Shown here one piece after another: positions 53,798 through 62,335 of a stretch of 64,000 nt of DNA. Numbering within the stretch: position 1 is the stretch's first letter; each line of letters begins with the position of its first letter. The notes under the pieces are model-generated. The model saw nothing but the letters and a program-made list of their open reading frames with translations, ran no database searches and was not told the DNA's origin. A program made the position numbers and the translations under genes. The DNA is from Hyphomicrobiaceae bacterium (GTDB lineage: Bacteria > Pseudomonadota > Alphaproteobacteria > Rhizobiales > Hyphomicrobiaceae), in the NCBI GenBank assembly GCA_021730785.1, contig JAKFWF010000065.1:62001-126000 (forward strand), given 5' to 3'.

Positions 53798-54163
53798 TTA
53801 CGGCGAACCGCGGAACACCCCGTCCTTGAAAAACACGCGATAGCTTGTTGTACCCTCTGCACCACCCTCGAATGCGCGCCATTTGCCGTTCTGGCACAGG
53901 GTGCCGCCCTGCACTTCCACCGCTTCGAATTCGATCAGGCTTGGATAGACAGCTGGATCTGCGCCAGGGGCGACAGCCATGAACGTGGTCATGCACTTGC
54001 GGCCGGTGATCACCGGATCATAGCCTTTGATCATGATCCCGCCGCCGCCCGTCGAGGGAAATGTGCTGCGCAATAGGGGCCAAGCTTCGTAAGCCTCCTC
54101 AGCTGATGCTGCCGGCGAAACAACCGCCAAAATTGCCATGGAAATCAGAACCATCTTACGCAT
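53798..54163 (-). CDS. Secreted protein, unknown, 121 residues
   Basis: A signal peptide (about 1-21, VLISMAILAVVSPAASA) is followed by a mature chain with two Cys residues (RKCMTTFMAV and GGTLCQNGKWRAFEGG). Motifs such as YPSLIEFEAVEVQGGTLC and the final RVFFKDGVF give a beta-rich look. No known family. The gene is convergent with UPF0260, 17 bases apart. Confidence 0.7.
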   Translation of the reverse strand: MRKMVLISMAILAVVSPAASAEEAYEAWPLLRSTFPSTGGGGIMIKGYDPVITGRKCMTTFMAVAPGADPAVYPSLIEFEAVEVQGGTLCQNGKWRAFEGGAEGTTSYRVFFKDGVFRGSP

Positions 54164-54409
54164 GCTTTTCTAGCTCCCGGTGCCGCGCGCGGTGAATGCA
54201 CGCAAATCAGGTACGGACGCGCGTCTTGAAAGTTCCAGCGCAAATCCAATACATCCGCCGCGGCGATCACTCGCGGCCAGCACAGTAGTGGAACTTTTTC
54301 CTCATCGCCATGCCACATCCGAAACGTGCATCAATACGCCAAAGTGGCCCTTAGGTTGCAATAGACACCCTGCCTGTCCCACACCGGGACATCCGTTCAG
54401 GAGCCGTCC

Positions 54410-54679
54410 ATGCACACCACCGCCGCCATTGCCGCCTTAGCGGCAGGTTTCGTCACTTATCCCTCCGCGGGCGACAGAATTGTCACCCTGCCCAAGAACG
54501 CCGAAAGTGGCCCGCGCATCGAAGTGACGACCGACAAGGGGCCGATCCTGGAGCTCGTCATCCGCTGCCGCCGCGGCACCGCGATCATCTCCTACTCCAA
54601 GATCGAGCGCCTGTTCTGCTCGCCACGCCTGAAATGCGCCCGCGATCTGCAAGAGGTGGCGGCGCAGACCTGCGGCTGA
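54410..54679 (+). CDS. Small, probably exported protein, 89 residues
   Basis: ATG 54410 begins MHTTAAIAALAAGFVTYPSAG, a weak signal-like stretch, then IEVTTDKGPILELVIRC, SYSKIERLFCSPRLKCARDLQEVAAQTCG with four Cys (IRC, LFC, LKC, QTC). The CAGGAG preceding ATG supports the start. The Cys-rich end suggests disulfides. No family recognised; the neighbour downstream is an alpha/beta hydrolase. Confidence 0.6.
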   Translation: MHTTAAIAALAAGFVTYPSAGDRIVTLPKNAESGPRIEVTTDKGPILELVIRCRRGTAIISYSKIERLFCSPRLKCARDLQEVAAQTCG

Positions 54680-54760
54680 GGTTACGGCTGTATTCTGCCA
54701 CTTCGGCAGCGCCTCGCATCGTGCTATCGCCACTGCCTCGACCAGAGCACGGGGATTCGC

Positions 54761-55669
54761 ATGTTGGACAGTGCGCACAGCAGCCATCAAAGCCGCTTCA
54801 TCAAGGTCCGCGACGGGACGAGCCTGCACGTGAGCCACTGGCCGGCACCCCGCTCGGCTGCGCGCCCCGTCCTGTGCCTGCCGGGGCTCACCCGCAACGG
54901 CCGCGACTTCGCCGATGTGGCCGCTGCCCTGAGTAGCGGCGCCGATGCGCGCGACGTGTTCGCCCTCGACGCCCGCGGCCGCGGCCGCTCGCAATGGGCC
55001 CGGGACTGGCGCAGCTATTCGATTCCAACCGAAACCCAGGATGTCATCGACGTGATGGCAGCACTTGGCCTGGCCGATACTGCGATCCTCGGCACCTCGC
55101 GCGGCGGCATCATCGCCATGATCCTGGCTGCGATCCAGCCCGGCGCGATCGGCGCGGTTGTCATGAATGACATCGGCCCGGTGATCGAGCGCACGGGCCT
55201 CATGCGGATCGCCGGTTACGTCGGCCGCATGCCGGTGCCGGTGTCATGGGACGATGCCACCCGTACCGTGGCGGAGGTCAGTCGCAAGGCGTTCCCTGCC
55301 GTGCCGGCAGACGTGTGGCCGCGCGTCGCCCGCGCCTGGTTCAACGAGCAGAATGGCCGGCCGGCGCCGGGCTATGATCCGGCCCTCGGCCGCTCGTTCT
55401 CCTCGACCGATGCGACCCCGCCGGCGCTGTGGGGCCAGTTCGGCGCGCTGAAGCGCGTAGCCGTCCTGGTCGTGCGCGGCGAAACCTCGGACCTGCTGAG
55501 TGCTGCGACTGTCGCCGACATGCAACAGCGACACCCCAACTGTGCCCGCCTCGAGGTCAAGGGACAGGGGCATGCGCCGCTGCTGATGGACGCTCCCTCG
55601 ATCAACGCACTCCGCGGCTTCCTCAACGATGCGGATGCGGGGCGCTCCGTCGCCGGACGGGTGTACTGA
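54761..55669 (+). CDS. Alpha/beta hydrolase
   Basis: 302 residues of the alpha/beta hydrolase fold: oxyanion region LCLPGLTRNGRDFADV, strand [15 protein letters not shown], and nucleophile elbow GTSRGGIIA (Ser113). The acid and His follow as VRGETSDLLS and KGQGHAPLLMD. It hydrolyses ester or amide bonds; substrate unknown. Start ATG 54761. It is convergent with the permease pair, 11 bases apart. Confidence 0.88.
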   Translation: MLDSAHSSHQSRFIKVRDGTSLHVSHWPAPRSAARPVLCLPGLTRNGRDFADVAAALSSGADARDVFALDARGRGRSQWARDWRSYSIPTETQDVIDVMAALGLADTAILGTSRGGIIAMILAAIQPGAIGAVVMNDIGPVIERTGLMRIAGYVGRMPVPVSWDDATRTVAEVSRKAFPAVPADVWPRVARAWFNEQNGRPAPGYDPALGRSFSSTDATPPALWGQFGALKRVAVLVVRGETSDLLSAATVADMQQRHPNCARLEVKGQGHAPLLMDAPSINALRGFLNDADAGRSVAGRVY

Positions 55670-55680
55670 AAGCTGCCGCC

Positions 55681-56196
55681 TCACTGCAGCGCGATCGACC
55701 AGCCGATGACGCCAGCCAGCAAGCCCGCGAGAATGCCCGATACCGGTGGCACGAAGCTCGACGCGAGCAGGCGCAGAGCGACGAAGCGTGTGCCCATGAT
55801 CGGCAACTCATAGGCGATCACGCGGTTGACGGCATAGACCGACCAGCCGGTGATCAGCGCGATCACCTGCGGCCCGCCAGCCCCGTCGCGGGCAAGCAGG
55901 ATCGCGATCGGGAACGACACGATCGGCCCGCCCGGCAGCAGGCCGCCGATCAGCGACGCCAGCAGAATGCCCTTGAGGCCGGTATCGGGTCCCATGATGG
56001 AGACGGTCATGCCATCCGGGACCAGTTCGGCGAAGCAAGAGGCGGCCACCAGTGAGAACGGCAGACGGAGCGCGAGCCGCAGGCCCTGGTCAGTGGAGAA
56101 AGCAAACGCCCGGCCGAGCGATGCCGGCTCGCGCCGCCAGGCAAAGAAGCCGGCAACGGCCGTGGCGACCGTGAGGATCAGCAGCGAGATGATCAT
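55681..56196 (-). CDS. Split permease-like protein, C-terminal half
   Basis: 171 residues from ATG 56196 with four or five hydrophobic segments. Central motif LIGGLLPGGPIVSFPIAILLARDGAG is echoed in the neighbouring protein as GAVTPGGPFAAFPI. The layout resembles one half of a DUF318/PF03773-type permease (the predicted permease family including ArsP), but the match is weak by eye. The start overlaps the stop of the preceding gene by four bases (ATGA), so both halves are translated together. Confidence 0.6.
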   Translation of the reverse strand: MIISLLILTVATAVAGFFAWRREPASLGRAFAFSTDQGLRLALRLPFSLVAASCFAELVPDGMTVSIMGPDTGLKGILLASLIGGLLPGGPIVSFPIAILLARDGAGGPQVIALITGWSVYAVNRVIAYELPIMGTRFVALRLLASSFVPPVSGILAGLLAGVIGWSIALQ

Positions 56197-56801
56197 GTGC
56201 TGTCCTTGCCCCGCGCGGCAGCAGCCCCCTGGTACTCGGGCCGGTCGATCGCCAGCGGGCCGCGCGCCAGCAGCCGGGCGAGCGCGCCGGCGATGATCGG
56301 CAGCGGCAGCGAGGTGATGACGCGGACAAAAACAAACTCGTGCCCCAGCAGCGGCAGTTCCCACGTCACGATGCGCTGGATGCCGATGATCGACCAGGCG
56401 GTGAGAAAGGCGATCACCGCACCCACGTCGGCGCCCGCGAGAAACAGCGCATAGACGATCGGGAACGCGGCGAACGGTCCGCCGGGCGTCACCGCGCCAA
56501 GCGCGGTCGCGAGAACAAGCCCGGCCCAGCCTGATTGCGCGCCAAGGATGGGGGCGATCTGCTTCGGGTCGGCCAGTTCACGGGCCAGGCCGCCGAGTAG
56601 GAGACCGAGCGCGATCAGCGGCGCGATACTGACCATCAGGCCACTGGCATGACTAAGCGCCACGGTCAGCGGGCCGGGCCCCTTGATCCACACCACCAAC
56701 ACCATCGCGACCGCGGCCAGCGCGATGAAGAAGATCAAACTGCCGTCCACCAGCGGGCGGGCGGCAGGTTTCTTGGCCGTGACTTCGCGGGTGGCTGACA
56801 T
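56193..56801 (-). CDS. Split permease-like protein, N-terminal half
   Basis: 202 residues from ATG 56801. About five hydrophobic segments with LGAVTPGGPFAAFPIVYALFLAGADVGAVIAFLTAWSIIG. The T-P-G-G-P ... F-P-I motif also occurs, in diverged form, in the downstream partner, so the two proteins look like the halves of a two-domain transporter. The frame extends to 56918 without a better start. Substrate unknown. Confidence 0.6.
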   Translation of the reverse strand: MSATREVTAKKPAARPLVDGSLIFFIALAAVAMVLVVWIKGPGPLTVALSHASGLMVSIAPLIALGLLLGGLARELADPKQIAPILGAQSGWAGLVLATALGAVTPGGPFAAFPIVYALFLAGADVGAVIAFLTAWSIIGIQRIVTWELPLLGHEFVFVRVITSLPLPIIAGALARLLARGPLAIDRPEYQGAAAARGKDST

Positions 56802-57001
56802 GGAGGTGGGGCGACTCGATCGGGAAGGTCGGCACAGCAGTGCCATAACCGCCTGGCAATTGTCTCTCGGCACGCTCGCGCACCTGCCGTGCAGTGTGCC
56901 TTTAGCCTTAGACGCCATCAGCCGTGCTGTTGCGGGAATGCTTAGTCAGTCGACCGGAGGCGATTGTTGCAAGTGGAATTCGTGGTCAAACCACTGCGCA
57001 C

Positions 57002-57033
57002 AAAAAAACCCGAGCAACATCATGTTGCTCGGG
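57002..57033 (-). terminator. Intrinsic terminator of the porin gene
   Basis: On the minus strand CCCGAGCAACAT (57033-57022) pairs with ATGTTGCTCGGG (57020-57009) around a one-base centre, then a run of Ts (57008-57002). Perfect 12-base arms plus the T-run make a classic terminator 31 bases after the porin stop. Confidence 0.93.
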
Positions 57034-57063
57034 CTTCCGTTGTGAGTGCTAAGTCGCTGACGT

Positions 57064-58602
57064 TCAGAAGCGATAGATGATCGACGACTGCACGCGGGAC
57101 TGGTTGCCCTTGTTGCCGTCGACGTCGGTACGCTCGCCGTTCTGGTATTCCACGCCCACGTCAACCTCGGGGAATGGGCTGTAGATCAGGTTGCCACTGA
57201 TATAGCGCGTGTCACGCAACTGGGTACCGTTCGAGAAGGTTGGCTGATTGATCGCCACGCGGCTGAACGTGAAGGTTGACCGCAGTGAGTCCGTCCACCA
57301 GTGCTGGAGCGAACCATAACCACCGTATGCAACTATACTTTCCACCGTTGTGAGGTTGCTGGAAAAGGCGAACGATGCCTGGCCACCGACGTCCTGCAGG
57401 TAGCGTGATGCACCATCGAGATAGCCTGCCTGGAAGCGCAGATTGTCCTTCTTGTGCCCGAGGAACGGCAACGCGAACTGCCCCGTGGCCAGGAAGCCGA
57501 AGCCCCAAATCCCATCGGCTTCAGCGACGCCAGCAGCAGTCACGCCCGGCGTATTCGGCAACGGAGTTGCCGAGCGTGCGGCAACACCAGCAGCTTGCAG
57601 GATCAGCTCCGGGCTCTCATAGCGTGCCCTCAGGATAAAGTCCGGCAGGGTGTCGCGGGGCTGAATGGCAAAATTAGTGTTCAAGATGCCGGGACCGGCT
57701 GTGGCATTCGTAACACCGGTTCCGTTGACAGCGCCATTTCCAATTCGGATGCGGCCTTCGGGGTTTTCGATCGCGAAGGCGCCGGTGAGACCGCCACCGA
57801 ACTTGTGAGTGTAGCGGAGCTGTGGAACGCGCAAGAAGGTCTGTCCGCCGGGACCTTGGAAGTCCAGGATTTCCGGGTACGTCGAGGGGTCCGAGAAGGT
57901 AGACCAAAACTGGCCGCCGAGCACGGGACCAACTTCGGCGACCGCATGCCGCAGACGGAAGGTGTTCGAGTTCGAGACAATTTCGTTGCCGAGATCAGCC
58001 GGGCCGAAGAAATCCGCCTCGACCAACACGCGTGCCGGTCCCCATGGAGTGTCGGTCTTGCTGGCTTCGAAGAACAAGCGCGACTGCCGTGCGTGGAAAC
58101 GCGTCTGTGCGTCACCCGGGGCAGTTGGGGTTGCAACACCGCGCGTTGCGATTGAAACCGGATTGAACAGGTCGGCCGAGCCGTTCGTACGACCACCCCA
58201 GGCGCCGATGAAGTCGCCCTTTGCGTAGCCACCGATGCGCAGGCTCACGTCGCTGCCTGGCAACTTCCAGGTCAACCGCTTGCTGCCGGCTTCGACATAG
58301 GTCGGGTTCTGCGGCGAACCGGTTGCACCCGGCGTCTTGGGCTTGGCGATAGCAGCCGAAGACTTTTCCGCGTTCTGCACGGCGGTTTCCGTTTGCAGAA
58401 CCGTCGCTTCGGTCTTGGCTTGCTTCTTTTTGAGCTGCTGCACTTCGCGGCGCAGCTCTTCCAAGCGCGACGTCTGTTCCTTGATCAACGCATCAAGACG
58501 ATCAGCCTGACCGGCCCCCTGCGCATTGGCGGCTCCTGCCAGCGCTACGGCGAGCGCAAACGGCGAAGCCGCGAGCATCGGATTTCGCGAACTTTTCAGC
58601 AT
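57064..58602 (-). CDS. DcaP-like trimeric outer-membrane porin
   Basis: 512 residues. Signal peptide (about 1-28, ALAVALAGAANAQ), then a periplasmic coiled-coil segment (RLDALIKEQTSRLEELRREVQQL) and a beta-barrel with alternating hydrophobic residues (LRIGGYAKGDFIGAW, LFFEASKTDTPW, LVEADFFG), ending in aromatic IYRF, the outer-membrane insertion signal. The coiled coil plus barrel matches the DcaP family, which imports dicarboxylates and other small acids. A strong terminator follows and the gene is preceded by a long AT-richer region. Confidence 0.82.
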   Translation of the reverse strand: MLKSSRNPMLAASPFALAVALAGAANAQGAGQADRLDALIKEQTSRLEELRREVQQLKKKQAKTEATVLQTETAVQNAEKSSAAIAKPKTPGATGSPQNPTYVEAGSKRLTWKLPGSDVSLRIGGYAKGDFIGAWGGRTNGSADLFNPVSIATRGVATPTAPGDAQTRFHARQSRLFFEASKTDTPWGPARVLVEADFFGPADLGNEIVSNSNTFRLRHAVAEVGPVLGGQFWSTFSDPSTYPEILDFQGPGGQTFLRVPQLRYTHKFGGGLTGAFAIENPEGRIRIGNGAVNGTGVTNATAGPGILNTNFAIQPRDTLPDFILRARYESPELILQAAGVAARSATPLPNTPGVTAAGVAEADGIWGFGFLATGQFALPFLGHKKDNLRFQAGYLDGASRYLQDVGGQASFAFSSNLTTVESIVAYGGYGSLQHWWTDSLRSTFTFSRVAINQPTFSNGTQLRDTRYISGNLIYSPFPEVDVGVEYQNGERTDVDGNKGNQSRVQSSIIYRF

Positions 58603-59390
58603 GCATAACCCCGAATTTGATCCTGCTGAGGGCTCATCGCAAGACTTCCCACTTAGCCACCTCGGCTGCCCGTCACAATTTACACAACTTTAACTATTTG
58701 CCGTCAATTCGGCAGCGGAGGCATGTGCGTGATGCGTGGCTCCAGCGCAACAACAGGTTCAGCAGGGGCGTACACCAGCCTAGCCGTCACATCCTGATGG
58801 CGGAGGACATTGAGTCTTTTTGGCAATCCAGAAACAAAACTAACTTCATGTTTTTTATATATTTTCTTAAAAAATTGACACAGTGAATGTCCTGTGCGCA
58901 ACAGCCACGGTGTGGCATCTTCCACGCACTTTTCGACCCACTCCTTCGCCACAAATCGACCTCTTGAGTGATCGAAACAAGTCGATAATCACGGAAAGTT
59001 GAGCATCTCGTGTTGACGAGCGAACCCGTCGGTCGGCGGGAAAACAAACATTTGCGACTAATGCCGCGGCAAATACCCATACGGAATCGCTTTAACCGCT
59101 GATCGAGATCCGTTGCGAACCGCGAGCCGTGTCAAAGCGCACCAACGAACGACCGCAGCACCGGAGTATATGGGATGCAATTCTAATTTTGCGACTAACT
59201 TGGAATGGAAAGTCGTTTTTTGCGCCACTCAAAGTAATACACGAGTGCCATGCACCACACTGCGCCGCTGCGAGGTTCGCCGGCAGACCCGTGGCCCACG
59301 GCATAGCAGCGCTGAGCGAACAGCACCTTGTCGCCCGCCCCCCGGCCGAATTAGCTTCGGTGAGCACACCCTGCCTCCGGAGGACACGCC
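58603..59390. other. AT-richer intergenic region, no gene seen
   Basis: About 790 bases between porin and amidohydrolase genes (divergent), with visibly lower GC than its surroundings (for example 58840-58880). Short frames occur, for example one on the minus strand from 58952, but without motifs or ribosome binding sites. Promoters for both genes must lie here. Confidence 0.5.
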
Positions 59391-61118
59391 ATGGCCGCCC
59401 GCTTCGATCTCGTGGTTCGTAACGGCACGGTGATCGACGGCACGGGCCGCGACGCTGCACCAGCCGACGTTGCGATCAACCAGGGTCGCATTGTTGCCGT
59501 CGGCACCTTCGACGGCGCCGGTAAGGAAGAAGTGGACGCCCGAGGCCGCATCGTGACACCCGGCTTCGTCGACATCCACACGCACTATGACGGTCAGGCG
59601 ATCTGGGATGCACACACCGCGCCGTCCGCCTGGCACGGGGTGACGACCGCTGTCATGGGCAACTGCGGCGTCGGCTTTGCGCCCTGCCGGCCGGCCGACC
59701 GCGAAAAGCTCGTCGAATTGATGGAAGGCGTGGAGGACATCCCCGGGCCCGTCATGCACGAAGGGCTGAACTGGCAGTGGGAGACGTTCGGCGAGTACAT
59801 CGCCGCTCTCGACACCCGTCGGCGCGATATCGACCTGTGCGCGCTCCTCCCGCATGCAGCGCTCCGCGTCTATGTGATGGGCGACCGCGCGATCCGGCAC
59901 GAGAAGGCCACCGCGGACGACATTGCCCAGATGGGCGCGATCACGGCGGACGCGATCCGGGCCGGCGCCTTCGGCTTCTCCACATCGCGCACCATCAGCC
60001 ACAAGACACTGGCCGGCGACTACACCCCGACCCTGCGCGCCACCGAGGACGAGTTGCACGGGATCGCTGCCGGCATGAAGCAGGCGGGCGCCGGCTTTCT
60101 CGAACTGGTTTCGGACTGGAATGAGCCGGACGCGAAGTCCGAGTTCGCCATGCTGCGGCGCGTCGTGGAACGCTCGGGCCGTCCGGCCGTGTTCTCGCTG
60201 ACCCAGCGGCATGAAGCGGCGCGTTCGAATGTATGGAAGGAACTGCTCGGCTATGTGGATGACGCCTGCGCGGCCGGCCTGTCGATCCGACCGGTGGCCC
60301 CGCCGCGGCCGATCGGCCTGCTGCTCGGGCTCGAAGGCAGCCAGAACCCATTCTCCGGCACACCGTCTTATAAGAGGATCGCTGCGGCGCCTCTGGCAGA
60401 GCGTGTGAAGATCATGCAGGACCCGCAGGTGCGCGCGCGCATCCTGTCCGAGGACCCGATCGCCGGCAGTACGTTCCCGCTGATCAAGCGGCTCATGTAC
60501 ACGCAGATTTTTCGCTTCGGGAACCCGCCGAACTATATGCCCAAGCGCGAAGACTCAGTCGCGGCGATGGCCGCTGCCCAAGGGCGCACGGCACCGGAAA
60601 TCGCCTATGACATCCTGATCGAGGATGGCGGACGCAACTTCCTCTACGCGCCGCTGGTCAATTACTTCAACTTCGATCTGTCCGCGTCCGAAGCCATGCT
60701 CGACAACCGCAACACCATCATGGGGTTGGGCGACGGCGGCGCGCACGTCGGCTTCATCCTCGATGCCGGCTACCCGACCTGGCTGATGAGCTATTGGGGT
60801 CGCGAGCGCCAGCGCTGGAGCTTGCCCGAGGTGATCCGCCGCCTCACGTCCGATCCAGCGGGCGCCAGCGGCCTCGGGGACCGAGGTGTGATCGCGGTCG
60901 GCAAGAAGGCCGATCTCAACGTCATCGACTTCGACAAAGTCGGCTTCGACCGGCCTTATGTCACGTTCGATTTGCCGGCCGGCGGCCGCCGTCTGTTGCA
61001 GAAGGCATCGGGCTATGATGCCACGATCGTCTCGGGCGCCATCACCTATCGCAATGGCGAGGCGACCGGCAACCTCCCCGGCCGCATCGTCAAGGGCCAG
61101 CGTCTGGCGGCCGCCTAG
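59391..61118 (+). CDS. N-acyl-D-amino-acid deacylase-type amidohydrolase
   Basis: 575 residues from ATG 59391 with a GGAGGA ribosome binding site. Metal-site motifs of the amidohydrolase superfamily: GFVDIHTHYDGQ (H-x-H), VMGNCGVGFAPC, and the final GDGGAHVGFILDAGYPT with conserved Asp. The GNCGVGFAP segment is characteristic of D-aminoacylases and D-glutamate deacylases. C-terminal VTFDLPAGG and GKKADLNVIDFD are usual for the family. It probably deacylates N-acyl-D-amino acids; the exact substrate is not certain. Confidence 0.88.
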   Translation: MAARFDLVVRNGTVIDGTGRDAAPADVAINQGRIVAVGTFDGAGKEEVDARGRIVTPGFVDIHTHYDGQAIWDAHTAPSAWHGVTTAVMGNCGVGFAPCRPADREKLVELMEGVEDIPGPVMHEGLNWQWETFGEYIAALDTRRRDIDLCALLPHAALRVYVMGDRAIRHEKATADDIAQMGAITADAIRAGAFGFSTSRTISHKTLAGDYTPTLRATEDELHGIAAGMKQAGAGFLELVSDWNEPDAKSEFAMLRRVVERSGRPAVFSLTQRHEAARSNVWKELLGYVDDACAAGLSIRPVAPPRPIGLLLGLEGSQNPFSGTPSYKRIAAAPLAERVKIMQDPQVRARILSEDPIAGSTFPLIKRLMYTQIFRFGNPPNYMPKREDSVAAMAAAQGRTAPEIAYDILIEDGGRNFLYAPLVNYFNFDLSASEAMLDNRNTIMGLGDGGAHVGFILDAGYPTWLMSYWGRERQRWSLPEVIRRLTSDPAGASGLGDRGVIAVGKKADLNVIDFDKVGFDRPYVTFDLPAGGRRLLQKASGYDATIVSGAITYRNGEATGNLPGRIVKGQRLAAA

Positions 61119-61124
61119 ACGGGC

Positions 61125-61913
61125 TCACGGCGCCCAGCGCGCGGCGCGCTTTTCGGCAAACGAAGCGAGCCCCTCGGCGGCTTCGGCGGACTGCCGCTTT
61201 GCCGCGTGCGCATCGACGAGGCCCGCCATCGCGCGATCGTCGAAGTTGCCGCGCGCCTGCTCGAGGATGCAAGCCTTGGTGTCGCTGACCGCCTGGGGAC
61301 CGTTCTCCAGCAGGCTTGCCACCGCCGCCGCACCGCGTGCCTCGAGTTCGGCCGCCGGCACCACTGCGTGGATGAGGCCGATGCGGGCCGCTTCCTCGGC
61401 GTCGAACCGCTCACCGGTGAGCGCATAGCGGCGCAGTTGGCGCACGCCGATGGCGTCGACCAGTTGCGGGATGATGATGGCAGCCGTCAGCCCCCAGCGC
61501 ACTTCGGAGATCGCAAACTTGGCATCGATACTGGCCAGTGCCACATCGGCAGCAGCAACGAGGCCCGTCGCACCGCCGACGCAAAATCCGCGAACGAGCG
61601 CGACCGTCGGCACGGCAAGCCGGTTGAAGCGGTCGACGGCCTCGGCCGTCTGCCGCGACGCGCGCTCATTGTCGGCCGGCTGCGACACGCGCACCGCGTT
61701 CAGCCACTTGAGGTCGGCGCCTGCCATGAAGCTACGGCCGGCGCCTGTCACCACCACGGCACGCAGCGCCGCCTTGGCGGACAATTCGTCCATGGCATCA
61801 TGCAGGCCCTGGATCAGCGCGCCGTCATAGGCGTTACTGACCTCGGGCCTGTTCAAAGTGACGGTCGCGACGCCGCGCGCGTCGAGGCTCCACAACACGG
61901 GGGACTCAGCCAT
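61125..61913 (-). CDS. Enoyl-CoA hydratase, LiuC/AtuE-like
   Basis: 262 residues of the crotonase fold: AGRSFMAGADLKWL oxyanion loop, VRGFCVGGATGLVAAADVAL where a Gly replaces the first catalytic Glu of standard hydratases, and FAISEVRWGLTAAIIIPQLV with the second Glu. That combination is typical of methylglutaconyl-CoA hydratases (LiuC, AUH) and isohexenylglutaconyl-CoA hydratase (AtuE). It may act in leucine or terpene catabolism. No partner genes of that pathway are beside it. Convergent with the amidohydrolase, six bases apart. Confidence 0.85.
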   Translation of the reverse strand: MAESPVLWSLDARGVATVTLNRPEVSNAYDGALIQGLHDAMDELSAKAALRAVVVTGAGRSFMAGADLKWLNAVRVSQPADNERASRQTAEAVDRFNRLAVPTVALVRGFCVGGATGLVAAADVALASIDAKFAISEVRWGLTAAIIIPQLVDAIGVRQLRRYALTGERFDAEEAARIGLIHAVVPAAELEARGAAAVASLLENGPQAVSDTKACILEQARGNFDDRAMAGLVDAHAAKRQSAEAAEGLASFAEKRAARWAP

Positions 61914-62335
61914 CGGAAAGTGTGTCCTATTTGGCGCGTACGAAAAAAAACGAGCGCGGCGTCTATGGTTTGGCCTTTCGCTGTGGCCATGGCAAGGAGG
62001 GTGTCACCATCACGAATTTTTTAACTGCGCTGGGGCACACGCATGACCGGAGCAGATCGAAGATCAGAAAAAACGACGAATCTTCAGCGTGTTGTCGCTG
62101 TGGTCGCAAAAGCCTAGCGCTGGCCGGGTGCAACCGCCGCGACGCAAGGTCACGTGAGCGATGCAAACCGGGCGTAGCTCTCCTGCAAGAGCCCTGCTAG
62201 ATCGGGCCTTCGTTTCGCCAAGTCTGTTCCCGATGACAGCACGCGGGACAGACGGCCGCGCGCCGTCCGCTCGGTCACGACGGAACCGCGGCGGATTGGG
62301 CGCTCAACTGCGACAGGATTACGGAACGGTACGCG
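61914..62335. other. Intergenic region, no convincing gene
   Basis: About 420 bases between divergently transcribed hydratase and L,D-transpeptidase genes. A frame from GTG 61922 (92 codons) has no motif and no convincing ribosome binding site. No RNA gene seen. Confidence 0.45.

Noticed and set aside
58704-58952. 82-codon minus-strand frame in the AT-rich gap
   Set aside because: Has an acceptable start codon and mixed composition but no homology-like pattern and no ribosome binding site.
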